DNA from: Mucinivorans hirudinis
GTDB taxonomy: Bacteria > Bacteroidota > Bacteroidia > Bacteroidales > Rikenellaceae
Length of the DNA stretch: 64,000 bases
Reading direction: 5' to 3'
Assembly (NCBI GenBank): GCA_000723505.1
Contig: HG934468.1
Location: forward strand, 776,798 to 840,797
The notes beneath the pieces were generated by a model. The model saw only the letters and a list, made by a program, of their open reading frames with translations, was not told the origin of the DNA and did no database searches. Positions 8,220 to 17,904 of the stretch are shown one piece after another. The position numbers and the translations under genes are program-made. The first letter of the stretch is position 1. Each line of letters begins with the position of its first letter.

Positions 8220-11000
8220 ATGCAAAAACTCTTCCTCATAGATGCCTATGCCCTGATTTTCAGGTTTCATTACGCCTTTGTCTCGCGCCCGATGCACTCG
8301 CCGGACGGGCAAAACATATCGGCTGTGTTCGGCTTTGTCAAGTTTCTCAACGAACTAATTGACAGAGAAAAACCTCACCACCTCGGCGTAGCTTTCGACC
8401 CGCGCGGCGGAAATTTCCGCCACCAACTCTACCCATTGTATAAGGCAAACCGAGAGGAGACACCCGAGGATATTCGACGCGCTGTGCCGCTCATCAAAGA
8501 GATTTTGGAGGCTATGAAGATTCCCATTCTCGAGGTGGCGGGATACGAGGCGGACGATGTCATCGGCACGCTCTCCCATAAGGCATCTCAGCGGGGTGAA
8601 TATGAAACATATATGGTTACTCCGGACAAGGACTACGGACAACTTATTCGTCCGAATGTCTTTATGTATAAACCTGCAAAGGAGGGTGTCGAGATTGTCG
8701 GGTGCGACGATTTGTGTGGTGTTTATGGCATTGCTAATCCGAGGCAAATCATTGATATATTGGCGATTTGGGGTGATGCCTCGGACAATATTCCCGGCGT
8801 GCCAGGAATTGGTGAAAAGGGGGCGAGCAAACTGGTGGCACAGTGGGGAACTGTCGAAAATATTTTGCAAAATTTAGATAAACTTACCCCAAAACAGGCA
8901 AAGTCCATAGAGGAAAACAGGGAACAGTTAGAATTAGCTAAACGCCTTGCTACTATTTCATTAGATGTCCCCATTGAGTTCGACCCCGAGAGGTTGGTTA
9001 TGGAGCAACCCAACGTGGAACAACTCAGAGAGATATATGTAAGGCTCAATTTTCAAATGTTTTTGAGGCAACTCAAAAGCATTGATTTTCATAATAACCA
9101 CTCGGTGCAGACCGACCTTTTTGGCAATGTGGTTGAGCAGCCGACCTCCGTGAAGCCATATTCCCAAATCAAGGAGGAGGAGGATATACCTACCGTAAAA
9201 GAAATTGGTTTCGAGGATATTACAACCGTAAAACATAGCTATACGACTGTAACGGCAGAGAACGAAATTGAGGAGTTGGTCAGCTATATGATGCGCCAGC
9301 GGCAGATTTGTTTCGACACGGAGACAACTTCCCTTGACCCCTATGCGGCAAAATTGGTGGGGGTCTCGCTTGCAGTAGAACCACACACGGCATATTGGAT
9401 ACCGGCTAATCATCAATCTATTGAACTGCTAAAACCCCTCTTAGAGAACCCCGAAATCGACAAAATAGGACAGAACCTTAAATTCGATATCGAGATATTA
9501 CGTTGTACTCATAACATTGATGTTCAGGGTATTCTATACGATACAATGATTGAACACTACCTGCTAAAGTCTGAGGAGCGTCATTCGATGGATTTTCTAG
9601 CGCGTAACTACTTAAATTACAACCCAATATCTTATGAAGATTTGGTTGGCAAGGGGGCGAAGCAGATAACTATCGACCGAGTCGATCCTCAGTTGGTTTC
9701 CGAGTATGCTGCCGAGGATGCGGATATTACGCTGCAACTGCACCAAAAACTATGGCAAGAGATTGAAAAAGAAAATCTTACAGAGCTTTATCATAAAATT
9801 GAAGAACCACTTATCAGGTGTTTGGTAACAACCGAGTTGAAAGGTGTAAAGATTGATATTCATACACTTGGCTATTCCGCCAAGGAGCTTAACCGCGAAA
9901 TGCTGAGATTGGAGTCCGAGATACGGGAAATTGCCGAAACTCCATACCTTAACATAAACTCACCCAAACAGTTAGGGGAGATATTGTATGAAAAACTCAA
10001 AGTCATCGACAATCCCAAACTGACTAAGACCAAGCAATATAAGACCGACGAGGAGAGTTTGCAACAGATTGCGGATAAGCACCCGATTGTCGGAAAGATT
10101 TTGGAGTATCGAGGCATAAAAAAGCTGCTCTCCACCTACATCGAGGCATTGCCCAAGCTGATTAATCCGCGCACTGGACGGATACACACATCTTTTAATC
10201 AAGCTGTTACCTCGACAGGTCGTCTAAGTTCCACAAACCCGAATCTGCAAAATATCCCCATTCGCGATGCAGCGGGGCGCGAGATTCGCAAGGCGTTTGT
10301 GGCGGAAAAGGGTAGCGTACTCATCTCTGCCGACTATTCGCAAGTGGAACTCAGAATTATGGCGCACCTAAGCCAAGACCCCGCCCTGATTGAGGCTTTC
10401 AAGAATGGCGAAGACATACACACTACGACAGCGGCAAAGATATACAATGTTGCAGCAGAGGATGTTACCAAGGAGCAGCGCCGTCGGGCAAAGACTGCAA
10501 ACTTCGGCATAATATACGGAATATCGGTTTTTGGGCTTTCTCAGCGACTAAATATTCCACGTGGTGAGGCTAAGGAGTTGATAGACGGTTATTTCTCCCT
10601 CTATCCAGGAGTTCGTCGCTATATGGAGGAGTGCAAAATCGAGGCGCGCGAAAGGGGATTTGTAGAGACAATTTTCGCACGCCGTCGCTACCTGCCTGAG
10701 ATTACCTCTAAAAATGCCGTAATGCGCTCATATGCAGAGCGAAATGCAATAAATGCACCTATTCAGGGTTCGGCAGCCGACATTATGAAGTTGGCAATGA
10801 TAGAGGTTGCGGCGGCGATTGCCCCCCTGAGCGCGACCATCGTTTTACAGGTTCACGACGAATTGGTGGTGGAGTGCCCCGCCGCCCAAGCCGCCCAAGT
10901 GATGGAAATTATGAGAGAAAAGATGATGAATTGTACCAAAATTTTAGTACCTTTGGCAGTGGATGCCGCCGCGGCAGAAGATTGGTTGGCAGCGCACTAA
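8220..11000 (+). CDS. polA: DNA polymerase I
   Basis: The 926-residue protein has all three domains: a 5' nuclease (about 1-290: LFLIDAYALIFRFHYAF, EADDVIGTL, WGDASDNIPGVPGIGEKGA), a 3'-5' exonuclease (about 355-540: FDTETTSLDP, IGQNLKFDIEIL, YAAEDADITL) and a family A polymerase (about 560-926: SADYSQVELRIMAHLS, RRAKTANFGIIYGIS, QVHDELVVE). All three exonuclease motifs are intact, unlike in many polA genes whose proofreading site is dead, so proofreading should be active. It repairs DNA and removes RNA primers in the cytoplasm. Start ATG 8220 gives the expected N-terminus. Confidence 0.97.
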   Translation: MQKLFLIDAYALIFRFHYAFVSRPMHSPDGQNISAVFGFVKFLNELIDREKPHHLGVAFDPRGGNFRHQLYPLYKANREETPEDIRRAVPLIKEILEAMKIPILEVAGYEADDVIGTLSHKASQRGEYETYMVTPDKDYGQLIRPNVFMYKPAKEGVEIVGCDDLCGVYGIANPRQIIDILAIWGDASDNIPGVPGIGEKGASKLVAQWGTVENILQNLDKLTPKQAKSIEENREQLELAKRLATISLDVPIEFDPERLVMEQPNVEQLREIYVRLNFQMFLRQLKSIDFHNNHSVQTDLFGNVVEQPTSVKPYSQIKEEEDIPTVKEIGFEDITTVKHSYTTVTAENEIEELVSYMMRQRQICFDTETTSLDPYAAKLVGVSLAVEPHTAYWIPANHQSIELLKPLLENPEIDKIGQNLKFDIEILRCTHNIDVQGILYDTMIEHYLLKSEERHSMDFLARNYLNYNPISYEDLVGKGAKQITIDRVDPQLVSEYAAEDADITLQLHQKLWQEIEKENLTELYHKIEEPLIRCLVTTELKGVKIDIHTLGYSAKELNREMLRLESEIREIAETPYLNINSPKQLGEILYEKLKVIDNPKLTKTKQYKTDEESLQQIADKHPIVGKILEYRGIKKLLSTYIEALPKLINPRTGRIHTSFNQAVTSTGRLSSTNPNLQNIPIRDAAGREIRKAFVAEKGSVLISADYSQVELRIMAHLSQDPALIEAFKNGEDIHTTTAAKIYNVAAEDVTKEQRRRAKTANFGIIYGISVFGLSQRLNIPRGEAKELIDGYFSLYPGVRRYMEECKIEARERGFVETIFARRRYLPEITSKNAVMRSYAERNAINAPIQGSAADIMKLAMIEVAAAIAPLSATIVLQVHDELVVECPAAQAAQVMEIMREKMMNCTKILVPLAVDAAAAEDWLAAH

Positions 11001-11013
11001 AATAACCTTCGAT

Positions 11014-11796
11014 ATGTACAGCGAATTTCTTGATTTTGCCATAAATTTGGCACGAGAGGTTGGTAAAATCCAACTATCATACTTTAGGAGTGGCAACTTA
11101 GATATTACCACCAAAACAAACGTTTCGGACATTGTAACCCGTGCCGACAAAGAGTGCGAAGAGTATATTGTCAAGGAGATTTTTGCAACTTATGCCGACC
11201 ACAAAATCCTTGGCGAAGAGGGTGGTTTTCGCGGAAATGAAGCGAGTGAATATATGTGGGTGGTAGACCCATTGGACGGCACTACAAATTACAGTCAGGG
11301 ATTACCCATTTTTGCTGTCTCCATCGGATTGGTACACAAGGAACAAACCATCCTCGGGGTGGTGTATGCCCCCTATCTCAAAGAGCTGTTTTATGCGGTA
11401 AAAGGTGGCGGTGCTTATATGCAATGCGGAGATAATGAAGCTCTTGATATAAGAGTTGCCGATAAACGCTCTCTGGATTGTTCGGTCATAGGAACAGGTT
11501 TCCCATATGATAAAGGTGTGAATGCTGACAATAATAGTGATAATGTAGCCCGCATTGTGCCCTATGTACGTGATTTGCGGCGTATGGGTTCGGCGGCTTA
11601 TGACCTTTGTGCTGTTGCAGCAGGAATGTTGGACGGATATTGGGAGATGACCCTCAATCTTTGGGACGTATGCGCCGGGAATCTTATTGTGCAGGAGGCT
11701 GGAGGTGTGATATTTAATTATCGACTTGATAGAAAAATTTCGATAATTGCCGGCAATGGCACGATTATTGAAGAGATTAAACGATATATTCAATAG
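11014..11796 (+). CDS. Inositol monophosphatase family protein (SuhB-like)
   Basis: This 260-residue Mg-dependent phosphatase shows the family metal site: GEEGG (E68/E69), DPLDGTTNY (D85, D88) and WDVCAGNLIVQEAGG near the C-terminus. Family members hydrolyse inositol phosphates, fructose bisphosphate or 3'-phosphoadenosine-5'-phosphate, and the sequence alone does not decide the substrate. ATG 11014 is preferred to an upstream in-frame start that overlaps the polA end. It sits 13 nt after polA and 9 nt before the amylase gene, so a polA operon is possible. Confidence 0.88.
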   Translation: MYSEFLDFAINLAREVGKIQLSYFRSGNLDITTKTNVSDIVTRADKECEEYIVKEIFATYADHKILGEEGGFRGNEASEYMWVVDPLDGTTNYSQGLPIFAVSIGLVHKEQTILGVVYAPYLKELFYAVKGGGAYMQCGDNEALDIRVADKRSLDCSVIGTGFPYDKGVNADNNSDNVARIVPYVRDLRRMGSAAYDLCAVAAGMLDGYWEMTLNLWDVCAGNLIVQEAGGVIFNYRLDRKISIIAGNGTIIEEIKRYIQ

Positions 11797-11805
11797 ACAT
11801 TATAT

Positions 11806-13110
11806 ATGCAATTACTTTATCCCTGTAAGAAAATCCACGGAAAGCAACACCCCGAGTGGGCGTATGATGCGGTACTCTATGAACTCAATATGAGACAGTT
11901 TACTACCGAAGGAACTTTTGTGGCGGCGGCAAAGGAGCTACCAAGGCTCAAAAAACTTGGTGTAGATGTCATTTGGCTTATGCCTATTTTTCCTATTGGC
12001 GAACAGAGGCGTAAAGGGTCGCTCGGAAGTTATTATTCGATAAGAGATTACAGAGCCGTAAACCCCGAGTTCGGGACTATGGACGATTTTCGTGCATTTT
12101 TACAACAGGCTCAAAATGAGGGGGTAAAAGTTATTCTGGACTGGGTGCCCAACCACACGTCGCGCGATGCGGTTTGGACGATTGAACACCCTGATTGGTA
12201 CGAGTTTGACACAGAGAAGAACGAGATTGCAACCCCATTCGACTGGACGGATACCGCAAAGTTGGACTATTCTCAACAAGCGATGAGGGAGGAGATGGTT
12301 GCCGCGATGAAGTTCTGGCTCTCGCAAGGGATTGATGGCTTTCGCTGCGATATGGCGATGCTCCAACCTATCGACTTTTGGGATTGGGCAACGCCTGAAT
12401 TAGAACAAGTTAAACCCGACATATTTATGCTTGCCGAAGCCGAAGGTGTGGAGTTCCACAGGCGCGCTTTCGATGCAACCTATGCGTGGGATATGCACCA
12501 TTTGTTGGTGAAAATAGCTCAGGGGCAGGCAAATGCCGATTCGCTACGCGAGCGGTTGAAGTGGGAGGCGTTCCACTATCCCGAGCAGGCGATACGAATG
12601 CAGTTCACCAGCAACCACGACGAAAATTCGTGGAGCGACACAGAGTTTGTCCGATTCGGGGCGGCAGCTAAGGCAATGGCGGCATTAACCTACATTTTGC
12701 CTGGTATACCTCTGATTTACAACGGACAAGAGGTGGCGCAACCGCGACGGTTGGCTTTCTTCGACAAAGACGCTATCGAGTGGGGCGCGCCGAATGATTT
12801 TAGTGATTTATACGAAAAGCTATCCTCGTTGAAACACGCCCACCCTGCACTCAGAGCAGGCGAACAGGGTGGTGATTTATACTCGATTGACAACTCGGAG
12901 CAGTGGCGAATCTTTGCAGTAAAGCGAAAAATAGGTGAGCAAACGGTTATAGCCCTCTTCAATTTCAGCGGCGCGGATGCGTGGGTGAAATTTTGGGATG
13001 AGGATTTCAACGGAGAGTATAATCAGCTGCTTTCCAATGATAAAGCGCAATTAACATCGGATAGCGACTTTTTGCTTGCTCCTTGGGGGTGGTTTGTTTA
13101 TTGGCGGTAG
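11806..13110 (+). CDS. GH13 alpha-amylase family enzyme
   Basis: The 434-residue protein has no signal peptide, so it probably acts in the cytoplasm on maltodextrins or glycogen. The (beta/alpha)8 barrel carries the four GH13 regions: VILDWVPNHT, GFRCDMAM with nucleophile D182, MLAEAEG with acid E211, and FTSNHDENS with D272. A short C-terminal beta domain follows (about 350-434). The protein is compact, without an N-terminal extension. It sits between the SuhB-like gene and gltX on the same strand. Confidence 0.92.
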   Translation: MQLLYPCKKIHGKQHPEWAYDAVLYELNMRQFTTEGTFVAAAKELPRLKKLGVDVIWLMPIFPIGEQRRKGSLGSYYSIRDYRAVNPEFGTMDDFRAFLQQAQNEGVKVILDWVPNHTSRDAVWTIEHPDWYEFDTEKNEIATPFDWTDTAKLDYSQQAMREEMVAAMKFWLSQGIDGFRCDMAMLQPIDFWDWATPELEQVKPDIFMLAEAEGVEFHRRAFDATYAWDMHHLLVKIAQGQANADSLRERLKWEAFHYPEQAIRMQFTSNHDENSWSDTEFVRFGAAAKAMAALTYILPGIPLIYNGQEVAQPRRLAFFDKDAIEWGAPNDFSDLYEKLSSLKHAHPALRAGEQGGDLYSIDNSEQWRIFAVKRKIGEQTVIALFNFSGADAWVKFWDEDFNGEYNQLLSNDKAQLTSDSDFLLAPWGWFVYWR

Positions 13111-13167
13111 AGGTGGTGACTATAAGTTTTATAATGCCGACTATTAGCGAAAAAAGATTAACGAAAT

Positions 13168-14679
13168 ATGGTAAGAGTAAGATTTGCACCAAGTCCCACG
13201 GGGGCTTTACATATTGGGGGCGTGCGCACTGCCCTCTACAACTACTTTTTTGCACGCCAAAATGGCGGCAAATTTATCCTCCGTATAGAGGATACCGATT
13301 CTGCACGCTTTGTTCCCGGGGCTGAGGCTTATATTATCGAGTCTCTGAAATGGGCTGGTATTGAGATTGATGAGGGGGTTTCGGTGGGTGGACCTCACGC
13401 GCCATATCGCCAGTCGGAACGCCGCGAGATATACCTGAAATATGCGTTGGAGTTGGTCGAAAAGGGGTGGGCATACTACGCTTTCGACACGCCCGAGGAG
13501 CTGGATGCTATCCGTGCAGAAAATGGAGAGACATTTTCGTATAACTATACTGTCCGTGAGAAACTTGCAACATCTCTCAACCTCTCTGCCGAGGAGGTAG
13601 AGGAGCGTTTGGCAAGGGGCGACCAGTGGGTTATCCGATTCAAAATGCCCGAGGGCGAAACCATTGAGATGGATGACCTTGTTCGGGGACATATTTCGGT
13701 AAACAGTTCAACGTTAGACGACAAGGTTCTCTATAAATCTTCAGACAAATTACCTACCTACCACTTGGCGAATATTGTGGATGACCGTCTGATGGAAATC
13801 ACGCACGTAATCCGCGGCGAGGAGTGGTTACCCTCTCTGCCGTTGCACTATATGCTCTATCGCGCTTTCGGTTGGAGCAGTGAGCAGCCTCTGTTTGCCC
13901 ACCTGCCGCTGTTGCTAAAACCTACGGGCAGCGGAAAACTCAGCAAACGGGATGGCGATAAGTTGGGCTTCCCCGTATTCCCTCTACAGTGGCAACCCAC
14001 GGACGGCTCGGAGGGCGCACGCGGCTACCGCGAAGATGGCTATCTGCCTGAGGCCTTTGTGAATATGTTGGCTTTATTGGGATGGAATCCCGGCAACGAC
14101 CATTCAGAAATTATGACAATGGAGGAGATGATTTCGCTATTTTCCATTGACAAAGTGGGCAAATCCGGCTCGCGTTTCGACCCCGAAAAGGCGAAATGGT
14201 TCAACGCCCAATATCTCCACACAACCTCTAATGAGGTCTTAGTAAAAATGTTCCGCCCCGTATTGGAGGAAAAAAACATAAAAGTAACAGACGAAAAGTT
14301 AGAAAAAATCGTTGGCATTGTTAAGGAGAGAGCCACCTTTGTTAGTGACCTATGGGAACTTTCAAAATATTTCTTTGAAGCCCCCCAAAGCTATGACGAA
14401 AAGGTTGTTGCGAAATTTTGGACGGGAGATAATCCCGCACACCTTGTGGAGCTAAAGCGCCGATTGATTATGGTTGAGGATTTCACCGCCGAGAAGCTCG
14501 AAAGCGTTGCCAAAGAGTGGATTCACATCAAGGAGTTGCCTATGGGTAAGATTATGAACACTCTACGACTGGCACTTGTTGGTACAAATGCGGGCGCAAA
14601 CCTCTTCGAGATTGCACAAATAATCGGCAGAGAAGAGTTTAACAGACGTATTGAACGAGCACACAATCTTTTAGGGTAA
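13168..14679 (+). CDS. gltX: Glutamyl-tRNA synthetase
   Basis: GltX charges tRNA-Glu. The 503-residue class I synthetase begins MVRVRFAPSPTGALHIGG, with the HIGH-type motif at residues 15-18. The KMSKS equivalent is GKLSKRDG (around residue 257), and the C-terminal anticodon-binding helical domain is complete. Length is normal. It follows the amylase gene by 57 nt. Confidence 0.96.
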   Translation: MVRVRFAPSPTGALHIGGVRTALYNYFFARQNGGKFILRIEDTDSARFVPGAEAYIIESLKWAGIEIDEGVSVGGPHAPYRQSERREIYLKYALELVEKGWAYYAFDTPEELDAIRAENGETFSYNYTVREKLATSLNLSAEEVEERLARGDQWVIRFKMPEGETIEMDDLVRGHISVNSSTLDDKVLYKSSDKLPTYHLANIVDDRLMEITHVIRGEEWLPSLPLHYMLYRAFGWSSEQPLFAHLPLLLKPTGSGKLSKRDGDKLGFPVFPLQWQPTDGSEGARGYREDGYLPEAFVNMLALLGWNPGNDHSEIMTMEEMISLFSIDKVGKSGSRFDPEKAKWFNAQYLHTTSNEVLVKMFRPVLEEKNIKVTDEKLEKIVGIVKERATFVSDLWELSKYFFEAPQSYDEKVVAKFWTGDNPAHLVELKRRLIMVEDFTAEKLESVAKEWIHIKELPMGKIMNTLRLALVGTNAGANLFEIAQIIGREEFNRRIERAHNLLG

Positions 14680-14765
14680 TTTGCACGCAAAATAAACACT
14701 AAAAACCAACCACTCGTTTGTAACTTTTTGCTCTTTCTCACGTCTAATATATAACAAGGAAAATT

Positions 14766-14782
14766 AGGAGGACAAAATAATG
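14766..14782 (+). promoter_or_regulatory. Strong Shine-Dalgarno before the Trp/Tyr-repeat gene
   Basis: AGGAGG (14766-14771) lies 8 nt before ATG 14780. Bacteroidota genes seldom carry such a complete anti-16S match, and the neighbours here do not, so this gene may be highly translated. Confidence 0.6.
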
Positions 14783-15961
14783 AAAAACGCAATTTTAATA
14801 TTTGTTTTTGCACTGATAGCCACAGCGGCATCGGCGCAAGGTGGTTACTTTGATGACGACCTGTATGGAACTGCAAAAAAAAGGGTTACGCCCACTGTTA
14901 AACAACCCGCCCAACAGAAAAAATATTACTCCACCGTAAGGAGCGGTGAAGACAAAATGGGAGAGTATGTTGATAACTACGAGGATGCTCTTCGCAACCG
15001 AGTTGAGGGGTTTACCTCAGACAGGCAATACCCTAGGGAGTATTGGCAGATGCAGGATAAGTTTGTGGAGATGCTGTCCAAGAAATATGACCGCGCGTTT
15101 TATAACGTAATAGTTATAAACGATAAAGTTTGGGTTGAGCCTAACTATGTCACTACCTTGTTCGATGATGGCGACCCTACGTTGGCTTTGGCTGAGTATG
15201 TGGACGGGGTGAAAAAAGGACTTAATTCAAACAATGTAAGCATCACCGTAAACGTGGTAGACCCTTGGCGCACCTCTTGGGGTATGTCCTATTTTGGGTT
15301 ATCATACGCTTGGGGACGTCCGTGGTATGGCTCTGCGTGGTATTCACCTTGGTATAATCCGTGGTATGACCCGTGGTACTCATCTTGGTATGACCCGTGG
15401 TATAACCCTTGGTATGGCTCTTGGTACTCGTGGCATTCGCCTTGGTACAATTCGTGGCATAATCATTGGTGGGGTGGGGGCTACTATCCGGGTGGCGGAC
15501 ACCATCCCGGTGGGTCGGGAGGAAGCTGGTATCCGGACAAGAACCGCCCATCTCGATACTATGGCAACACGGCTTCTGGCGGACGCCCCAGCGGCAACAA
15601 CCGCAATGGAGACTACCGCACGGGTAGCGGTTTCGGAGGCGGCGGAGTTGCCGAAAACAGACCTAATGTGAAGGTTTACGATAACTCTAACCGCAATGAA
15701 ACGCCTACGCGCAGACCGGGCGCAGGTTCAACCATTTCGGGCAGTCAAGAACGCGGAACATCCACACGTCGTCCGTACATTGAGACAGACAACCGCACCA
15801 CAACAACTCGCAACGAACGACCAACAACCGAACGTAACAACTACACACCACCCGCTCAGAACCGCCAGACGGTAACCACACCACCAGCACAGACACGCTC
15901 CACCTACACCCCACCCGCCGGCAATAGAGACGGTGGCGGCACAGTTACAAGACGCAGGTAG
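14780..15961 (+). CDS. Secreted low-complexity protein with Trp-Tyr tetrapeptide repeats
   Basis: A 393-residue exported protein has a signal peptide (to about residue 20, SASAQ). A folded-looking region follows (about 25-150, with DNYEDALRNRVEGF and KKYDRAFYNVIVINDKVWVE), then a stretch at about 170-235 in which W-Y recurs every four residues (PWYDPWYSSWYDPWYNPWYG), a Gly/His segment, and a Thr/Arg/Pro-rich disordered tail ending TRRR. I recognise no enzyme motif. Similar aromatic-repeat tails occur in Bacteroidales envelope proteins of unknown function. The strong SD suggests abundant product. Confidence 0.7.
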   Translation: MKNAILIFVFALIATAASAQGGYFDDDLYGTAKKRVTPTVKQPAQQKKYYSTVRSGEDKMGEYVDNYEDALRNRVEGFTSDRQYPREYWQMQDKFVEMLSKKYDRAFYNVIVINDKVWVEPNYVTTLFDDGDPTLALAEYVDGVKKGLNSNNVSITVNVVDPWRTSWGMSYFGLSYAWGRPWYGSAWYSPWYNPWYDPWYSSWYDPWYNPWYGSWYSWHSPWYNSWHNHWWGGGYYPGGGHHPGGSGGSWYPDKNRPSRYYGNTASGGRPSGNNRNGDYRTGSGFGGGGVAENRPNVKVYDNSNRNETPTRRPGAGSTISGSQERGTSTRRPYIETDNRTTTTRNERPTTERNNYTPPAQNRQTVTTPPAQTRSTYTPPAGNRDGGGTVTRRR

Positions 15962-15968
15962 CATATAT

Positions 15969-16020
15969 CAGCCTGTGTCATTGTACACAGGAAAGCGCAC
16001 TGTGGAGGTGACGCAGGCTG
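15969..16020. repeat. Inverted repeat after the Trp/Tyr-repeat gene
   Basis: CAGCCTGTGTCA (15969-15980) pairs with TGACGCAGGCTG (16009-16020), 11 of 12 positions, across a 28-nt loop. No T-tract follows. It could be a terminator-like or RNA structural element. Confidence 0.5.
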
Positions 16021-16223
16021 AATACTTTTTAGAAACGACAGAGATAAAACTTATAACCCCACAAAGGGGGCATACTAATATCATTGGTACTGCATATTAA
16101 ATAATTATTATATTTATGCAATCACTCATAATGGAACTTTTTTGCGCTAGATAATGAGTAAACAAATGGCATTTATAATTGAATAACTGAAATATAGAAC
16201 AAAATGCGATTCGCTAAAAAATT

Positions 16224-17828
16224 ATGAAAAAGTTTATACTATCACTATTTGCAGCATCCTTTGTTGGTGTGGCTTGGGCACAGAGCACGGCAGAGTTGCT
16301 TGGTTTCTCGCAGCACAATTTTACATTCGCCACAGCCCGTTCTGCAGCTATGGGTGGAGCTTTCACATCGCTGGGGGCAGATGCTGTGTCAATGAACCTC
16401 AATCCGGCAGGGTTGGCAATGTATCGCCGTAGCGAAATCATAATAACACCCTACCTAAATCTAGGAAACACAAGTAATAGCTATGCGGTTCCACTCTCAT
16501 CGAAACTTCAAAACTCACCCAGCAATAACGAAAAGTACAATAAGTTTGGTTTAGGGAATATAGCAGGCGTCTATGCCAATGGTAATTACACGATTGGGTT
16601 TGGATTTTCGCGAGTAGCCGACTTTTACTCAAATTCGCTTAGCACCGGATTTGACGAAGGATTATCAATAACCGATATGTTTGCCGCACAATTGGCAGGC
16701 ATAGACAAAAAGAATATCGGAGTGCCGCCCGGCGACATTTATCGCGCCTTTTACGACTACCCACCGGTGCTGTGGGGTGCGATTCTGGGATACCAAACAG
16801 GCGGTGTGATTCCGGCAGATGGGAATGCAACACAGTACTATTCGCTCCTCTATGGCGGAGACAAGGTGGCACCGTATCTACTAAGCAAAAAAAGCGGAGC
16901 AATAGATGAGTTTACTCTCAGCGGCGCTTACAACTTTGAGGATAAAATCTACTTTGGCGCCACGATGGGATTCCAAGACATTCGCTATTCGCGTTGGGAC
17001 AACTACCAAGAGTACGGCGAAAAAGGTAATAAGGGTGATTTGGATATGGTAGATTACAATCGCCGATTGGCAACCACGGGTTCGGGCTTCAACTTCAAGG
17101 TGGGTGTGACGGCTCGTCCGGTGAGCTGGATGCGTATCGGTGTTAGCTACCACTCACCCACGTGGATGTCGCTCAGAGAGAGCTACTACGAGGATATGAC
17201 AACATTCAACCGTCTGGATAACGGCAAAAGCTACTATTCGGACACCCCTGAGTTTCTTAATGACTACAACGCCTACACCCCCTCGCGCCTTCTGAGCGGT
17301 GTTTCGATAAGCCTGAGCAATCGTCTCATATTATCGTTTGATTATCACCGTTGTTGGTATGGCAATATGGGATTTTCTAAGAGTTTCAAAGAGTATGCCT
17401 ACCGCCCGACGGTGCTCTCAGACGCGGTGGATAACTATGCCAACATTCAGGCAAATATGGACAAAAGAAACGGAAATATAAATCTGAATGGAATTATAAG
17501 CAATAACTATGAGGCTACCAACACATTCAGTCTTGGGCTTGAGGCACAGGTGCTTCCTGGATTCTTTGCGCGGGCGGGAGCCTTGGTACAGGATTCGCCC
17601 TACAAAAACAAGAATTTGAAAGACTACGGACGCATAGAACAAGGGTCATTCGGCATCGGATGGCGCAACAGCAACTTCAACATAGATATAGCTTGGCTGA
17701 ACTCCACAACCAAACAACTACCATATCAATACTTCAACCTCAATAAAGACAACATCTCGTCAGCGGGATGGAATAGTGCAACCCACACGACAGACCGAAT
17801 AATGATGACCTTCGGACTAAGGTTCTGA
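16224..17828 (+). CDS. OmpP1/FadL-family outer-membrane transport protein
   Basis: The 534-residue barrel has a signal peptide (MKKFILSLFAASFVGVAWAQ) and the FadL-family opening, with RSAAMGGAFTSLGADAVSMNLNPAGLA showing the conserved Asn-Pro-Ala-Gly segment. It ends MMTFGLRF with a terminal Phe. FadL relatives carry hydrophobic molecules across the outer membrane. In Bacteroidota such proteins are usually unassigned and may be ligand channels. It is single-gene, followed by a strong bidirectional hairpin shared with the convergent aldo/keto reductase gene. Confidence 0.85.
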   Translation: MKKFILSLFAASFVGVAWAQSTAELLGFSQHNFTFATARSAAMGGAFTSLGADAVSMNLNPAGLAMYRRSEIIITPYLNLGNTSNSYAVPLSSKLQNSPSNNEKYNKFGLGNIAGVYANGNYTIGFGFSRVADFYSNSLSTGFDEGLSITDMFAAQLAGIDKKNIGVPPGDIYRAFYDYPPVLWGAILGYQTGGVIPADGNATQYYSLLYGGDKVAPYLLSKKSGAIDEFTLSGAYNFEDKIYFGATMGFQDIRYSRWDNYQEYGEKGNKGDLDMVDYNRRLATTGSGFNFKVGVTARPVSWMRIGVSYHSPTWMSLRESYYEDMTTFNRLDNGKSYYSDTPEFLNDYNAYTPSRLLSGVSISLSNRLILSFDYHRCWYGNMGFSKSFKEYAYRPTVLSDAVDNYANIQANMDKRNGNINLNGIISNNYEATNTFSLGLEAQVLPGFFARAGALVQDSPYKNKNLKDYGRIEQGSFGIGWRNSNFNIDIAWLNSTTKQLPYQYFNLNKDNISSAGWNSATHTTDRIMMTFGLRF

Positions 17829-17858
17829 CGCAGGAGGGAGTAGTGTGAAAGAAAGTAG

Positions 17859-17892
17859 GTTGCGCGGTGTAAATTGATTTATACCGCGCAAC
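17859..17892. terminator. Bidirectional terminator hairpin
   Basis: The stem GTTGCGCGGT...ACCGCGCAAC extends inward through AAAT/ATTT to a tiny loop, about 16 bp in all. It lies in the 76-nt gap between convergent genes and can serve both strands. Confidence 0.75.
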
Positions 17893-17904
17893 TTGTTCTA
17901 TAAA

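Noticed and set aside
15243-15551. Minus-strand frame inside the Trp/Tyr-repeat gene
   Set aside because: It is a shadow of the repeats on the other strand, with no start context or signal.
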